From UBA6244 sp965140775 (GTDB taxonomy: Bacteria > Bacteroidota > Bacteroidia > Bacteroidales > F082), in the NCBI GenBank assembly GCA_965140775.1, contig OZ223471.1, forward strand, positions 1,860,001 through 1,924,000: a DNA stretch of 64,000 nt. The letters run 5' to 3'. The notes below the pieces were generated by a model that worked only from the letters and a program-made list of their open reading frames with translations, did not search any database and was not told the origin of the DNA. The position numbers and the translations under genes are program-made. Shown piece by piece: positions 1 to 8,411 of this stretch. The first letter of the stretch is position 1; each line of letters opens with the position of its first letter.

Positions 1-1652
1 CTGGCACCAATGGCACCCAAACGGTCGTTGTCGATGAAAGGCTCTTTGGCTAGTTCATCAATGGCAGTGAGGTAGTCCTGCATGGATTTTCCGTGGTAGT
101 CGCCACTGATTTGCTCTTGCCAGGCCTGGCCGAATCCGGAAACACCGCGGCGGGCGGGAGCCACCACAATATATCCGTTGGCTGCCATAATCTGGTAATT
201 CCAACGGTAGTGAAAACTTTGGCTCAAAGGACCTTGTGGGCCACCTTTGCAATAAAGCAGGGCAGGGTAGGTCTTGGTTTTGTCAAAGTGTGGAGGGTAA
301 ATTACAAATACCTGCATGTCTTCGCCATCATGGGTTTTTATCCAACGTTCTTCGGTATTTCCCATAGACAATTGAGCCAGCAGGTCTTTGTTGGTAAAGG
401 TAAGCTGTTTGGCACTTCCGTCTTTGGGGTTGATGCTGAACAATTCGGTTGGGAACGACATCGTTTGCTTGGAAGTGATCACCTGTTTTCCGGCCAGGGC
501 AATGGAGTGGTAATCCTGCAAACCGTTGGTTACCTGTCTGATGCTGCCCTTTTTGATGTCGTAGTGATATATTTGAAAAGCACCATGCCAATCGCTGGTG
601 AAATAGATGCCTTTGCTGTCGGCGGTAAACGTAATGTCTCCTGCATTTTGATCGAAATCTTTGGTGGCATAGGTTTTTTCGCCGGTGGTCAGGTTCATGA
701 GGTAGAGCCTGTTTTTATCCGATTCGTAGCCGTCGCGTTCCATGCTTTCCCAGGCCATCAAATTTCCGTCAGGCGAGAAGGTGGGTGCCACATCGAATCC
801 CATCATCCCCTTGGTCAGGTTTTTGGTGGTCTTGGATGCCAAATCATAGAGGTAAATGTCTGAATTGGTTGACAATGAGGCTTGTTTTCCAACAAGTTTT
901 TTGCAGGTATAAGCCACCGCTTTGCTGTCGGAAGTCCAATTGACTTGCTCGATGCCACCAAAAGGTTTCAGGGGAGCCTGATAGGGTTCGCCTTCCATGA
1001 TATCCATGGTGTTGGTCAGTTTTTTACCGTCGTAATCGGCGATAAAAACATGGCTGTAGCTATCTACCCATTCGTCCCAATGACGGTACATGAGGTCGTC
1101 GAGTATGCGACCGCTGGCCAGGGGCAGATCGGTATAAAGCGATTGAAATTTGTTTTCGAGAACCACCTCTTTGGTAAAAACCACCTTCGATTGGTCGGGT
1201 GCATACTTGAAGCCGGTAATACCACCTTCAATATCAGATATTTGGGTTCTTTCGGAGCCGTCAGGATTCATTTCCCAAAGTTGTACGGAGCCACTTTCAG
1301 CGGTGAGGAATCCGATTTTTTTTCCATCGGGACGCCACAGGGCATTGAATTCACTTTTGGCGGTGTTGGTAACCTGCGACACACTTCCGTCGGTGAGGTT
1401 GACCATGTATAAATCGCGGTTGCCTTTGTTTTGAGGAATGGAGTAATAGGAAACTCCGTAGAGCACGTTGGTGCCATCGGGAGAGGCTTGCGGATCGCTG
1501 ACACGACCAAATGACCACAACACTTCGGGTGTCATCAGGTCGCTTGTGAGGGTCAGATTTTGTTTGGTGATAATTGGATTTGGCACTTGTGCTGACACAC
1601 TCAGGGTAGTGAGCAACCAAATGGCCATGGAGAGAATCCCAATATTTTTCAT
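1..1652 (-). CDS. S9 family peptidase (prolyl oligopeptidase type), partial at window edge
   Basis: Serine peptidase of the S9 (prolyl oligopeptidase / dipeptidyl aminopeptidase) family, probably periplasmic and cleaving short peptides. Reading the minus strand from ATG at 1652 gives a signal peptide (MKNIGILSMAIWLL..SVSAQ), then a long beta-propeller-like part with TolB/WD-type repeats (SPDG, RPDG, APDQ, SPDG, TADS), then the start of the alpha/beta hydrolase domain (YPALLYCKGGPQ, NGYIVVAPARRG). The frame is open for about 550 codons and leaves the window at ..LGAIGA-(Ser), i.e. right at the GxSxGG nucleophile elbow. The Asp and His of the triad lie outside the window. There is no T9SS sorting domain in the visible part. 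The family call is firm; the substrate is unknown. Confidence 0.88.
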   Translation of the reverse strand, partial: MKNIGILSMAIWLLTTLSVSAQVPNPIITKQNLTLTSDLMTPEVLWSFGRVSDPQASPDGTNVLYGVSYYSIPQNKGNRDLYMVNLTDGSVSQVTNTAKSEFNALWRPDGKKIGFLTAESGSVQLWEMNPDGSERTQISDIEGGITGFKYAPDQSKVVFTKEVVLENKFQSLYTDLPLASGRILDDLMYRHWDEWVDSYSHVFIADYDGKKLTNTMDIMEGEPYQAPLKPFGGIEQVNWTSDSKAVAYTCKKLVGKQASLSTNSDIYLYDLASKTTKNLTKGMMGFDVAPTFSPDGNLMAWESMERDGYESDKNRLYLMNLTTGEKTYATKDFDQNAGDITFTADSKGIYFTSDWHGAFQIYHYDIKKGSIRQVTNGLQDYHSIALAGKQVITSKQTMSFPTELFSINPKDGSAKQLTFTNKDLLAQLSMGNTEERWIKTHDGEDMQVFVIYPPHFDKTKTYPALLYCKGGPQGPLSQSFHYRWNYQIMAANGYIVVAPARRGVSGFGQAWQEQISGDYHGKSMQDYLTAIDELAKEPFIDNDRLGAIGA

Positions 1653-1716
1653 CTTTTTAAAAGTTTAATGAATGATGTCACAAAAATACGGATTCGGGCG
1701 GATAAATGAGGATTAA

Positions 1717-3897
1717 TTACTCATTTAAGGTAATAATCACCGGATTTCCCGTCAGCGCGATTCTGATGGCATTGATTTGCATGGAAAAAGGAGCCTGTTG
1801 TATTTCTCCCTTTTCGTTAGGTATCAGGTAGGTAGCTTTTACTGAAGTGGCCTTCCAGGGGATGTCCACCCAGGTGGACTTCATGTGATCGGTGGAGCTT
1901 GGCAACCAGGCAATTAGTTTTTTTACCACACCGGATTTGTCAGCATAGGCATACACATATGCTTGGGGGCTTTCTTCAACCACCCTTTTGAAGTAAAGTT
2001 CTCCCAGTTCCGATTTTAGTTGAGCAAATGCTTTAAACGAAAGTTTTGGCTCAAAACCACCGCTGTATGAAGCTGTTAGTCCCGACCTGTTGTGCATTTG
2101 CGATTGATAGTCCACATTGGCAAAATAATACCAGTAAAAAGATTCGGCTCCCAACCGATAGAGAATGAGTGCCATACGTGTGCCGAACATGGCTTGTTCC
2201 ATTTCGGAGATACATTCTGAATGGGTACAATCTTCTCCACCACCCTCACTGTCGAAGCCAAATTCGGTGACGATGATACTTTTACCGGGCATGTTCACAT
2301 TTCTAAACCTGATCAGGTTGTTCATCGACCAGATTTCTGATCGCGGGTCTTCGGGATTGATGGCCTGATGCTGGCCCTCCGGCGCATGGTAATAGGAATA
2401 AATATGTGTGTTGAGACCATCGATTTGCGATGCTTCTGCGGCAGTGATATACTTGGAAACATAGTTGTTCAGCACTGAACTCCGATCGAAGGCTTGAATG
2501 GCACATGGAAAAACGGGGGTCTTGGGAGAAACTGATTTAATCCCGTTGCTCATACCTTTCAATACCTTTCGGTAAATGGCTCCGTTATATTCCCAAGGTT
2601 CGTTTCCAACCTCCACCGACTGAATGAGTTTTTTGTTGATAACGAAATAGTTGGCCAATGCCATGCCATAGTCTTTGGCTTCTTTTTCAGGATTTTTCCA
2701 GGATTTGTCGGAGAAGGCAGTTTTGTCGAAAGTGATGGCCGCGTCAATGGTGAATCCCGTTTTTTTCCAAACCGCATACTCTCGTGCCCAATCCATCCAT
2801 TGCGATCCGGAAAGTTGTGTGGAGGATACCTGTTTGTCGAAGTTGGGTTGCTGTTGGGGATTGTCAATGTCCCAGTCGATGCGATGGTAGTTGCGTGCCA
2901 GTTTTGCCATTTGAATGAAAAGTCCCGGCCCCTGTTGATTCGTCAGTAAATCGCTGTAAACACTGTATCCCCAACCCCAAAAGGAGTTGATACCCATGCT
3001 TTCGGCAAAAGTTTTATGGGCAGCCGCGGCTTCCGGTGGAGGACCGAATGGACCGTATTGGTCGTAAGCCAGCACATCCATGAGTCGTGCTTTTTGGTAG
3101 GGGATTGGCAGGAGGGTAAATTCCAAACGGAGAAAACGCGCTGTGGTTTCAGGGTTTACAAGTGTGGGTATGAGCCCGGTTGCCAGTGGGTTAAGGTCGC
3201 AAATAAAAAACCACTTTTGGCCGTCTTCTGAAGCCAGCAGTTTGATTTTGGAAACTCCGTCGCCATTGAAGTGTCGCGTGGATATCCAGCCAATGGCGGT
3301 AGGTTTCCGAAGATCAATTTCAACAAATTGTACCGGTGCACCAACCAGCATGCCCAATTCAAACAAATCGTAGGGGGCTTTGCCGGTCAGGGTTATTTCT
3401 GTGATGGGATCGTCGGGATGAAGTTCGATGGACTTGATTTGATAGTTATCTTCGGGCAAAAACACAAAATTGACATCGTGTTTTTTGCCTGAAAATTTAA
3501 TTGTTATGGCGTCAGTGGTGTTAATTTTTACATGCGCCCACGAAGCAGGTTGAGGTTGTTGAAAGCGGATGGTTATTTGTTTCTGAGACACAGTCGCCTT
3601 GGAATCGGTATTCCCGTCGAAGGCCAATGCGGCAGCCGTTTCAGGGCTCAGGGTAAAGGCTTCTTTGTTGAGGAAAACGTTCAGGTATTTTTTGTTGAGA
3701 TATCCTACCGGCAACAAATTGTCGGATTCCCAGTAGGTGTTGGGGTTGTTATCGAGGATGTTTTGGGCATTTTCACCCGAACTCACCGAAATTTTAGCGT
3801 TTTCCAGCAGCGAAGGAATCAACCCGGCGTCCTCATTCCATTGGGCAGATATGGTGTAGGATAGCGTGAATAGTAAACTGAAAATGAATAGTCTCAT
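1717..3897 (-). CDS. Secreted clan-A glycoside hydrolase-like protein with discoidin-type modules
   Basis: Exported protein of 726 aa with signal peptide MRLFIFSLLFTLSYTISAQ. I chose the Met at 3897 because a signal peptide starts there; an upstream Met at 3927 only adds a polar stretch. Residues about 30-290 look like one or two F5/8-type C (discoidin) carbohydrate-binding modules (NNPNTYWESDN, RFLRLEF). The rest is a TIM-barrel glycosidase of clan GH-A type: VEVGNEPWEY near residue 430 carries the Asn-Glu of the acid/base motif, and TEFGFDSEGG near residue 545 supplies the likely nucleophile Glu. It probably cleaves a polysaccharide in the periplasm or at the cell surface. The exact GH family (GH39/GH5-like) cannot be assigned by eye. 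No T9SS tail is seen. Confidence 0.72.
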   Translation of the reverse strand: MRLFIFSLLFTLSYTISAQWNEDAGLIPSLLENAKISVSSGENAQNILDNNPNTYWESDNLLPVGYLNKKYLNVFLNKEAFTLSPETAAALAFDGNTDSKATVSQKQITIRFQQPQPASWAHVKINTTDAITIKFSGKKHDVNFVFLPEDNYQIKSIELHPDDPITEITLTGKAPYDLFELGMLVGAPVQFVEIDLRKPTAIGWISTRHFNGDGVSKIKLLASEDGQKWFFICDLNPLATGLIPTLVNPETTARFLRLEFTLLPIPYQKARLMDVLAYDQYGPFGPPPEAAAAHKTFAESMGINSFWGWGYSVYSDLLTNQQGPGLFIQMAKLARNYHRIDWDIDNPQQQPNFDKQVSSTQLSGSQWMDWAREYAVWKKTGFTIDAAITFDKTAFSDKSWKNPEKEAKDYGMALANYFVINKKLIQSVEVGNEPWEYNGAIYRKVLKGMSNGIKSVSPKTPVFPCAIQAFDRSSVLNNYVSKYITAAEASQIDGLNTHIYSYYHAPEGQHQAINPEDPRSEIWSMNNLIRFRNVNMPGKSIIVTEFGFDSEGGGEDCTHSECISEMEQAMFGTRMALILYRLGAESFYWYYFANVDYQSQMHNRSGLTASYSGGFEPKLSFKAFAQLKSELGELYFKRVVEESPQAYVYAYADKSGVVKKLIAWLPSSTDHMKSTWVDIPWKATSVKATYLIPNEKGEIQQAPFSMQINAIRIALTGNPVIITLNE

Positions 3898-3982
3898 GTA
3901 TTGTTTTTGGTTGTAAAAGTGATACAAAAAAACGAAAAACTTAACTTCTTTAATATTTTTCGGAGAAATTTACCTGCATCAG

Positions 3983-4011
3983 TTGTGGAACATAAAAACT
4001 TCGTATATTTG
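3983..4011 (+). promoter_or_regulatory. Bacteroidota-type promoter of tRNA-His
   Basis: A TTG at 3983-3985, an 18-bp spacer and TATATTTG at 4004-4011 match the Bacteroidota -33/-7 pattern (TTG..TAnnTTTG). It ends 13 bp before the tRNA 5' end, the expected place for a tRNA promoter. Confidence 0.65.
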
Positions 4012-4024
4012 CCCCCACAAAAAT

Positions 4025-4102
4025 GGTGGGTGTAGCTCAGTTGGTTAGAGTACCAGATTGTGATTCTGGGTGTCGTGGGTTCAAATCCCATCATCCACCC
4101 CA
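4025..4102 (+). tRNA. tRNA-His (GTG), CCA encoded
   Basis: The cloverleaf folds by eye. The acceptor is GTGGGTG (4026-4032) with CATCCAC (4092-4098), one G-U pair. The extra G-1 typical of tRNA-His is at 4025, opposite C73 at 4099. The D arm is GCTC..GAGT, the anticodon stem CCAGA/TCTGG with loop TTGTGAT and anticodon GTG at 4060-4062, and the T stem GTGGG/CCCAT. The CCA end is encoded at 4100-4102. Confidence 0.97.
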
Positions 4103-4132
4103 AAGAGGCTGATTTTCAGCCTCTTTTTTTAT
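4103..4132 (+). terminator. Intrinsic terminator of tRNA-His
   Basis: A 10-bp perfect stem (AAGAGGCTGA 4103-4112 / TCAGCCTCTT 4116-4125, 3-nt loop) is followed by a T run. It starts directly behind the tRNA CCA and overlaps the stop codon of the convergent gene at 4129. Confidence 0.9.
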
Positions 4133-5379
4133 TTTCTCCACTTTATCCTATAGCCAAAATTCCATTCGATGTAGTCGGCAATGGAAAAATCGTATGCCCG
4201 TACGTTTATTCCTGCAAACACATGGGGCCAAATGTGGTATTTCAATCCAATTCGTTGGTAACTTCCTCCGGGTTGTCTGCGTGGCCCTGATGTTCGCGTC
4301 GTGGGGTCGTTGGCAATGGGACCGTCTTCCGGAATGGCCCAATCCTGGCGATAGAGGTACCATCCGGGTTGGACAACCACACTCAATTGATTGACAACCA
4401 GCTCGAAGGCACCATATAAACCAATGGAAAGTTTATTGCCATTTCCGGCATTTTGTCGGCTAACATTTTCTTTGTCAGTGTAATTGATGTACGAATTATA
4501 TGATCCATCCCAACCGATGTCCATCCCTGCGCCAAACTTCACCTTGTGCGATATTTGCCTGTTTATGCCCGTGGACAAGGTAAAAACGCCGTAGGTTTCA
4601 GCCGTGTAGGTTGTGTCGGTGTTGTTTTCAATGATTTTGTATCCCGTTTGCTTGCTCGATAAGGCCACCAATACAATGTATTCCCAATTATCTTGATAAA
4701 CAGGCACTTCCTTACGAATGAGTTCAGGACGTTCGTTAAAAATATACTTTAATCCCACACGAGGAGCTACCAGGTTGATACCCAAATTCGGGACACGGGT
4801 GGCGCCATTGCTGAAATGGGTGAAAGTGAATCCTGTCGTCAGGTCGAAGTGTTTGCCCAACTGAAAAGAGGCATTCATCCCGGCATCTATAAATACGGTA
4901 TTGCTCGATCCGATGGCAAACTGCAATGCATTGGTTTCTATGTTAAAAGGCTTCCAGTTGTAGGTCAGGCCAAAACCAACTTCGTAGTTGATACTCCAGC
5001 GCTTAAAGCGAAAAAAGGGTGCGTCGATAAACGAATAAATGGAGGAAGGGGTTCCCAGTTCATCACTGTCGAAAAAATTAACATGGTAATAGCCGAATCC
5101 CCAGGTGGGATAATTGTAGAGCTGTTGCCAAAGTTTCGATCCATCGGTTTCAACACCATATTGTAACGAAGCAGCATGGAAATCGTCGATGGGTTTGCCG
5201 GTTTTGTTGTCACCGGCCAAAAAACTATTGGTCTGAAGCACAGCGCCGGCCTGATAAAATAACCTGAGCGATTTGTGATAGCGGATCTTTTTGGTGTTTT
5301 TTGAGTTGTCTTCGTCTGCCATGGCTGCCACTCCCAGGAGCAATACCATCAGCAGGAGCAAAGGTTTGTATCTGTTCAT
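4129..5379 (-). CDS. PagL-like outer-membrane beta-barrel protein (acyloxyacyl hydrolase / lipid A 3-O-deacylase family)
   Basis: 416 aa with an N-terminal signal peptide (MNRYKPLLLLMVLLLGVAAMA) and an alternating beta-strand, aromatic-rich body ending in a strand typical of outer-membrane barrels (EWNFGYRIKW). The motif FTHFSNG followed by PNLGIN resembles the catalytic His-x-Ser-Asn region of PagL-type lipid A deacylases, whose family removes acyl chains from lipid A in the outer membrane. At the spacing where Pseudomonas PagL has its catalytic Glu (+12 from the Ser, from memory) this protein has Asn, so enzymatic activity is uncertain. At over 400 aa it is much longer than PagL (about 150 aa), with a duplicated or extended barrel. 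It is transcribed divergently from the S41 protease. Confidence 0.65.
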   Translation of the reverse strand: MNRYKPLLLLMVLLLGVAAMADEDNSKNTKKIRYHKSLRLFYQAGAVLQTNSFLAGDNKTGKPIDDFHAASLQYGVETDGSKLWQQLYNYPTWGFGYYHVNFFDSDELGTPSSIYSFIDAPFFRFKRWSINYEVGFGLTYNWKPFNIETNALQFAIGSSNTVFIDAGMNASFQLGKHFDLTTGFTFTHFSNGATRVPNLGINLVAPRVGLKYIFNERPELIRKEVPVYQDNWEYIVLVALSSKQTGYKIIENNTDTTYTAETYGVFTLSTGINRQISHKVKFGAGMDIGWDGSYNSYINYTDKENVSRQNAGNGNKLSIGLYGAFELVVNQLSVVVQPGWYLYRQDWAIPEDGPIANDPTTRTSGPRRQPGGSYQRIGLKYHIWPHVFAGINVRAYDFSIADYIEWNFGYRIKWRK

Positions 5380-5481
5380 ACGATAATTATTAATGGGGCG
5401 TTATATGTTAATTCGACTACAAGGTTAACAAAAATTAACATGTCCTCGAAACCTATGGCCTGCAAAAAGAGTCAAATGTGC

Positions 5482-5489
5482 TACTTTTG
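5482..5489 (+). promoter_or_regulatory. Candidate -7 box of the S41 protease gene
   Basis: TACTTTTG matches TAnnTTTG, 66 bp before the ATG at 5556 in the divergent gap. I see no convincing -33 TTG at the right distance, so this rests on the -7 box alone. Confidence 0.35.
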
Positions 5490-5555
5490 GCCAATATTTT
5501 AATGATTCCATGTCATCTGAACAAAGATGTTTAATATTTGATTTAACTGAATTTC

Positions 5556-7160
5556 ATGACTAAAAAGAAAGTTTTTTTCCTGGCGTGCCTCCTTTTCGGA
5601 CTTACTTCACGCATGTTTGCACAAGAAAATATCCAACAACTGGATCCGGATGTCACCATCAAAAAAGTAAATACCTTGATGTATCTCATTAATAATTTTT
5701 ATGTGGATACATTAAACATGAGCGATTTAACTGAGAAAATTATTGTCAACACACTCAAAGAGCTCGACCCGCACTCGGCCTACATCAGCAAAGACGATGT
5801 GGAAAAAGCCAACGAAGGCCTCGAAGGAAGTTTTGAAGGGGTGGGGTTGACCTTTCAATTATATAAGGATACCATTTTGGTGATTGCCCCCATTCCGGGT
5901 GGTCCCAGTGACAAGGTGGGCATTCAGGCCGGAGATAAAATCATTACCGTGGACGGCGAAAATGCCTTTGGTGAAAAAGTGAATAACAAGTGGGTAATGG
6001 ACCATTTGCGTGGTGAAAAAGGTACCGAAGTGATGGTGGGAATCTACCGCAAGGGTTTGGCCGATTTGCTTGAGTATAAGATAATTCGTGATGAAATACC
6101 TCTCAATAGCATGGATGCCTCTTTTATGCTTGACGGACAAACGGGGTATATCAAACTCAATCGTTTTGCCAGACAATCTCAGGACGAGTTTGACGAAGCC
6201 ATTGCCAAATTGCGAAAACAGGGCATGAAAAACCTGGTTTTTGACTTGCGTGGAAATACCGGCGGATACCTTGGTACGGCCATGAGCATTGCAGACGAAT
6301 TTCTCCCTTCCAAAAAATCAATTGTTTATACGCAGGGCATCCACAGTCCCCGACAGGATTTGGTGGCTACTGCCGCAGGAAAATTTGAAGAAGGGAAGTT
6401 GGTGGTGCTCATCAATGAAGGATCGGCTTCCGCCAGTGAAATTGTGTCGGGAGCTGTGCAGGATTGGGACCGTGGAGTATTGATCGGCAGACGTACCTTT
6501 GGCAAGGGACTCGTTCAGCGTCCATTTCAATTGCCCGACGGATCGCAGGTGCGACTGACCATTGCCAGATATTACACCCCTTCAGGTCGCTATATCCAAA
6601 AACCTTACGACGAGGGCGTGGACGAATACTACAAGGATTTCATGCATCGGGTAGAGCATGGCGAGCTCATGTCGGCCGACAGCATCCATTTCCCCGACTC
6701 ATTGAAATACCAAACCGGCAACGGACGCACTGTGTACGGCGGCGGAGGAATTATGCCCGATATTTTTGTGCCATTTGACTCAATCCGTTTTTCCAAAACC
6801 TATACCGACTTCATCCGTAAGGGAATCCTCAATGGCTTTGTGAATGACTATCTGGACAAAAACAGAAAGGACTTGTTGGTAAAATACCCTGAATTCAAGG
6901 ATTATAACAAGAAATTCAACCTGAGCGATCAGGATTTTGACGATTTCATCAAGCGTGCCAATGATGAAAAAATTGAGGTAAGTCAGGAAGAAATCGACCA
7001 CAACAAGGATTTTGTCATGCTTCAGTTGAAAGCGTTGATATCCAGAAACCTGTATGATGCAAGTGACTATTTTGAAGTAATTGCTCCGGCCGATGAGGAA
7101 ATTACCAAGGCCCTTGATGTAATTAAAAACGACAAAAAGTACCAGAGTTTGCTCAAATAG
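5556..7160 (+). CDS. C-terminal processing peptidase, S41 family
   Basis: 534-aa periplasmic serine protease of the CtpA/Prc family, which trims or degrades exported proteins by recognising their C-termini. It has a signal peptide (MTKKKVFFLACLLFGLTSRMFAQ), a short helical N-domain, a PDZ domain (about residues 85-175, EGVGLTF..GGPSDKVGIQAGDKI) and the S41 catalytic core. The Ser/Lys dyad is visible: Ser292 in GSASASE and Lys317 in RTFGKGLVQ, 25 residues apart as in E. coli Prc. The C-terminal region after about 420 is an acidic/lysine-rich helical extension usual in Bacteroidota members. The next gene starts 4 nt after the stop, so the two are probably cotranscribed. Confidence 0.95.
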   Translation: MTKKKVFFLACLLFGLTSRMFAQENIQQLDPDVTIKKVNTLMYLINNFYVDTLNMSDLTEKIIVNTLKELDPHSAYISKDDVEKANEGLEGSFEGVGLTFQLYKDTILVIAPIPGGPSDKVGIQAGDKIITVDGENAFGEKVNNKWVMDHLRGEKGTEVMVGIYRKGLADLLEYKIIRDEIPLNSMDASFMLDGQTGYIKLNRFARQSQDEFDEAIAKLRKQGMKNLVFDLRGNTGGYLGTAMSIADEFLPSKKSIVYTQGIHSPRQDLVATAAGKFEEGKLVVLINEGSASASEIVSGAVQDWDRGVLIGRRTFGKGLVQRPFQLPDGSQVRLTIARYYTPSGRYIQKPYDEGVDEYYKDFMHRVEHGELMSADSIHFPDSLKYQTGNGRTVYGGGGIMPDIFVPFDSIRFSKTYTDFIRKGILNGFVNDYLDKNRKDLLVKYPEFKDYNKKFNLSDQDFDDFIKRANDEKIEVSQEEIDHNKDFVMLQLKALISRNLYDASDYFEVIAPADEEITKALDVIKNDKKYQSLLK

Positions 7161-7164
7161 CCAG

Positions 7165-7770
7165 ATGAAAACAAAACACATGCTACGGATGGGTTTCGCT
7201 GTTCCCGCATTGTTTTTTGTGGTCATTATGGGTTGTGGCCTGTTTTATCCCAACTACAGTCAACTGTCGCAACAGGTGAGTATTTTGGGTGCGGAAGGCA
7301 CGGTAACGCAATATTATTTTACCATTGGGTTGGTGCTTTGTGCCTTGTTGAGCCTGATCTTTATTTGGGGATTGATGAGGGTATGCAGGCGAAATCACCT
7401 GAGTAGATTGCCTGTTTTCTTGTTGTTTTCCTATTCATTTTCCATTGCTGGAGCCGGCATTTTTCCTTTGCCCAATCCTTGGCACGGACTGCTGGGTTCC
7501 CCCTCGTTTTTGCTTCTTTTGTCGCCACCATTGGCCTGGTATTTTTGGAGAAAACAAGCCATTCTGCCCCACCTTGGTTTGTTCGTGATAGTGGTGATGG
7601 TACTTTTTGTCGCGGGGTTCTCCATTTTCTTCCCCGACATTTTCGGACAATATTTGGGAGTGAAACAGCGTTTTTTTCATCTGGGTTGGATGTTGTGGTT
7701 TAGTTATTTAGCTGTGGCATTCGTTAATTTAAACAAGAAAACAACCCCAAAGGTGGTTGACAGCGTCTGA
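7165..7770 (+). CDS. DUF998-type integral membrane protein
   Basis: 201 aa, strongly hydrophobic, with about six transmembrane helices. The first loop reads YPNYSQLSQQVSILGAEG, close to the conserved 'yS.lSqtiSeLga' pattern of DUF998 membrane proteins, and GIFPLPNPWHG in the third loop also fits. Function is unknown for the family. It follows the S41 protease with a 4-nt gap, which suggests an operon but does not by itself give a role. After the gene there is no obvious terminator, only a 640-bp stretch of decayed sequence. Confidence 0.7.
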   Translation: MKTKHMLRMGFAVPALFFVVIMGCGLFYPNYSQLSQQVSILGAEGTVTQYYFTIGLVLCALLSLIFIWGLMRVCRRNHLSRLPVFLLFSYSFSIAGAGIFPLPNPWHGLLGSPSFLLLLSPPLAWYFWRKQAILPHLGLFVIVVMVLFVAGFSIFFPDIFGQYLGVKQRFFHLGWMLWFSYLAVAFVNLNKKTTPKVVDSV

Positions 7771-8304
7771 CAGGAAAACTGAGTATCTTGACATGAATCT
7801 AAAAGGTGTTTTTAGGTATAATAGACAAAAAGGAGGCTGTTCTGGAGTGCGTTTTGTCATGTGGACAAAAAGGAGGCTGTTTTTTTTGCATAGTTTTTGG
7901 TTTGTAAAATATTATAGTTGGATGCTATGCACTTGTTATATAATGAGTCCGGAAAGTAGACATGCACCCATTGATTTTGCCACTGCATTCCGGAAAACAG
8001 AAAAAGGAAGATCAGTATGATGAAAATCTTGATGTTCATGGTGCTAATCAATAACTGTTTGGACGTCAACATCGCTGATTCATAATGTATACGGTTGGTT
8101 CAAATATAATATCCATTTTTTATTAACAACGCTTTTTTTAATAATTACATAGTCAGGAGCTAAAGTCGGTATTACATAATAAGATTTACGACGAGTAACT
8201 ATTGAAACCGACCAGTCAACTGACAAATGAATCGGCTAAACATGCTCACCCACAATTGAAATCCCGGAGGATATTTATTAAGTATAAAGGTAAGAGTGAA
8301 TTAG

Positions 8305-8337
8305 ACAGAAAGCACTAAATTTACCGTTGTTAAATAG
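8305..8337 (+). pseudogene. C-terminal remnant of a T9SS sorting-domain gene
   Basis: AGC ACT AAA TTT ACC GTT GTT AAA TAG encodes STKFTVVK-stop. It closely matches the last codons of the gene ending at 10532 (ESIKFTVVN) and the FVVK ends of the neighbouring paralogues. Upstream the frame is closed after three codons, so only the tail of an earlier array member survives. Confidence 0.6.
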
Positions 8338-8355
8338 AATAGCGAAAGCCAATTT

Positions 8356-8385
8356 AAGCTGCCCTGAGATTTGTCAGGGCAGCTT
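8356..8385. terminator. Strong hairpin before the T9SS array
   Basis: AAGCTGCCCTGA / TCAGGGCAGCTT form a perfect 12-bp stem with a 6-nt loop and a short T run (TTTT). It lies 19 bp after the T9SS remnant stop and 27 bp before the next gene, so it is likely the terminator of the lost array member. Confidence 0.7.
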
Positions 8386-8411
8386 TTAACCATACACGTA
8401 ATGAATAGAAA

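Larger units (their letters stand above)
7771..8411. other. Intergenic stretch with gene remnants
   Basis: No complete gene is supported. The stretch holds two copies of a 17-bp direct repeat (ACAAAAAGGAGGCTGTT at about 7828 and 7865), a C-terminal remnant of a T9SS gene (8305-8337) and a strong hairpin (8356-8385). A 71-codon minus-strand frame (8072-7857) with a hydrophobic start is present but unsupported. Confidence 0.6.

Noticed and set aside
93..1434. Plus-strand open frames of up to 256 codons
   Set aside because: They lie opposite the S9 peptidase, whose minus-strand frame has a signal peptide, repeats and a catalytic-domain signature; the plus frames have no domain.
7857..8072. Small minus-strand frame with hydrophobic start (MNIKIFIILIFLFLF)
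   Set aside because: No ribosome-binding context, no terminator, low-complexity AT-rich DNA and next to other remnants; chance is as likely.
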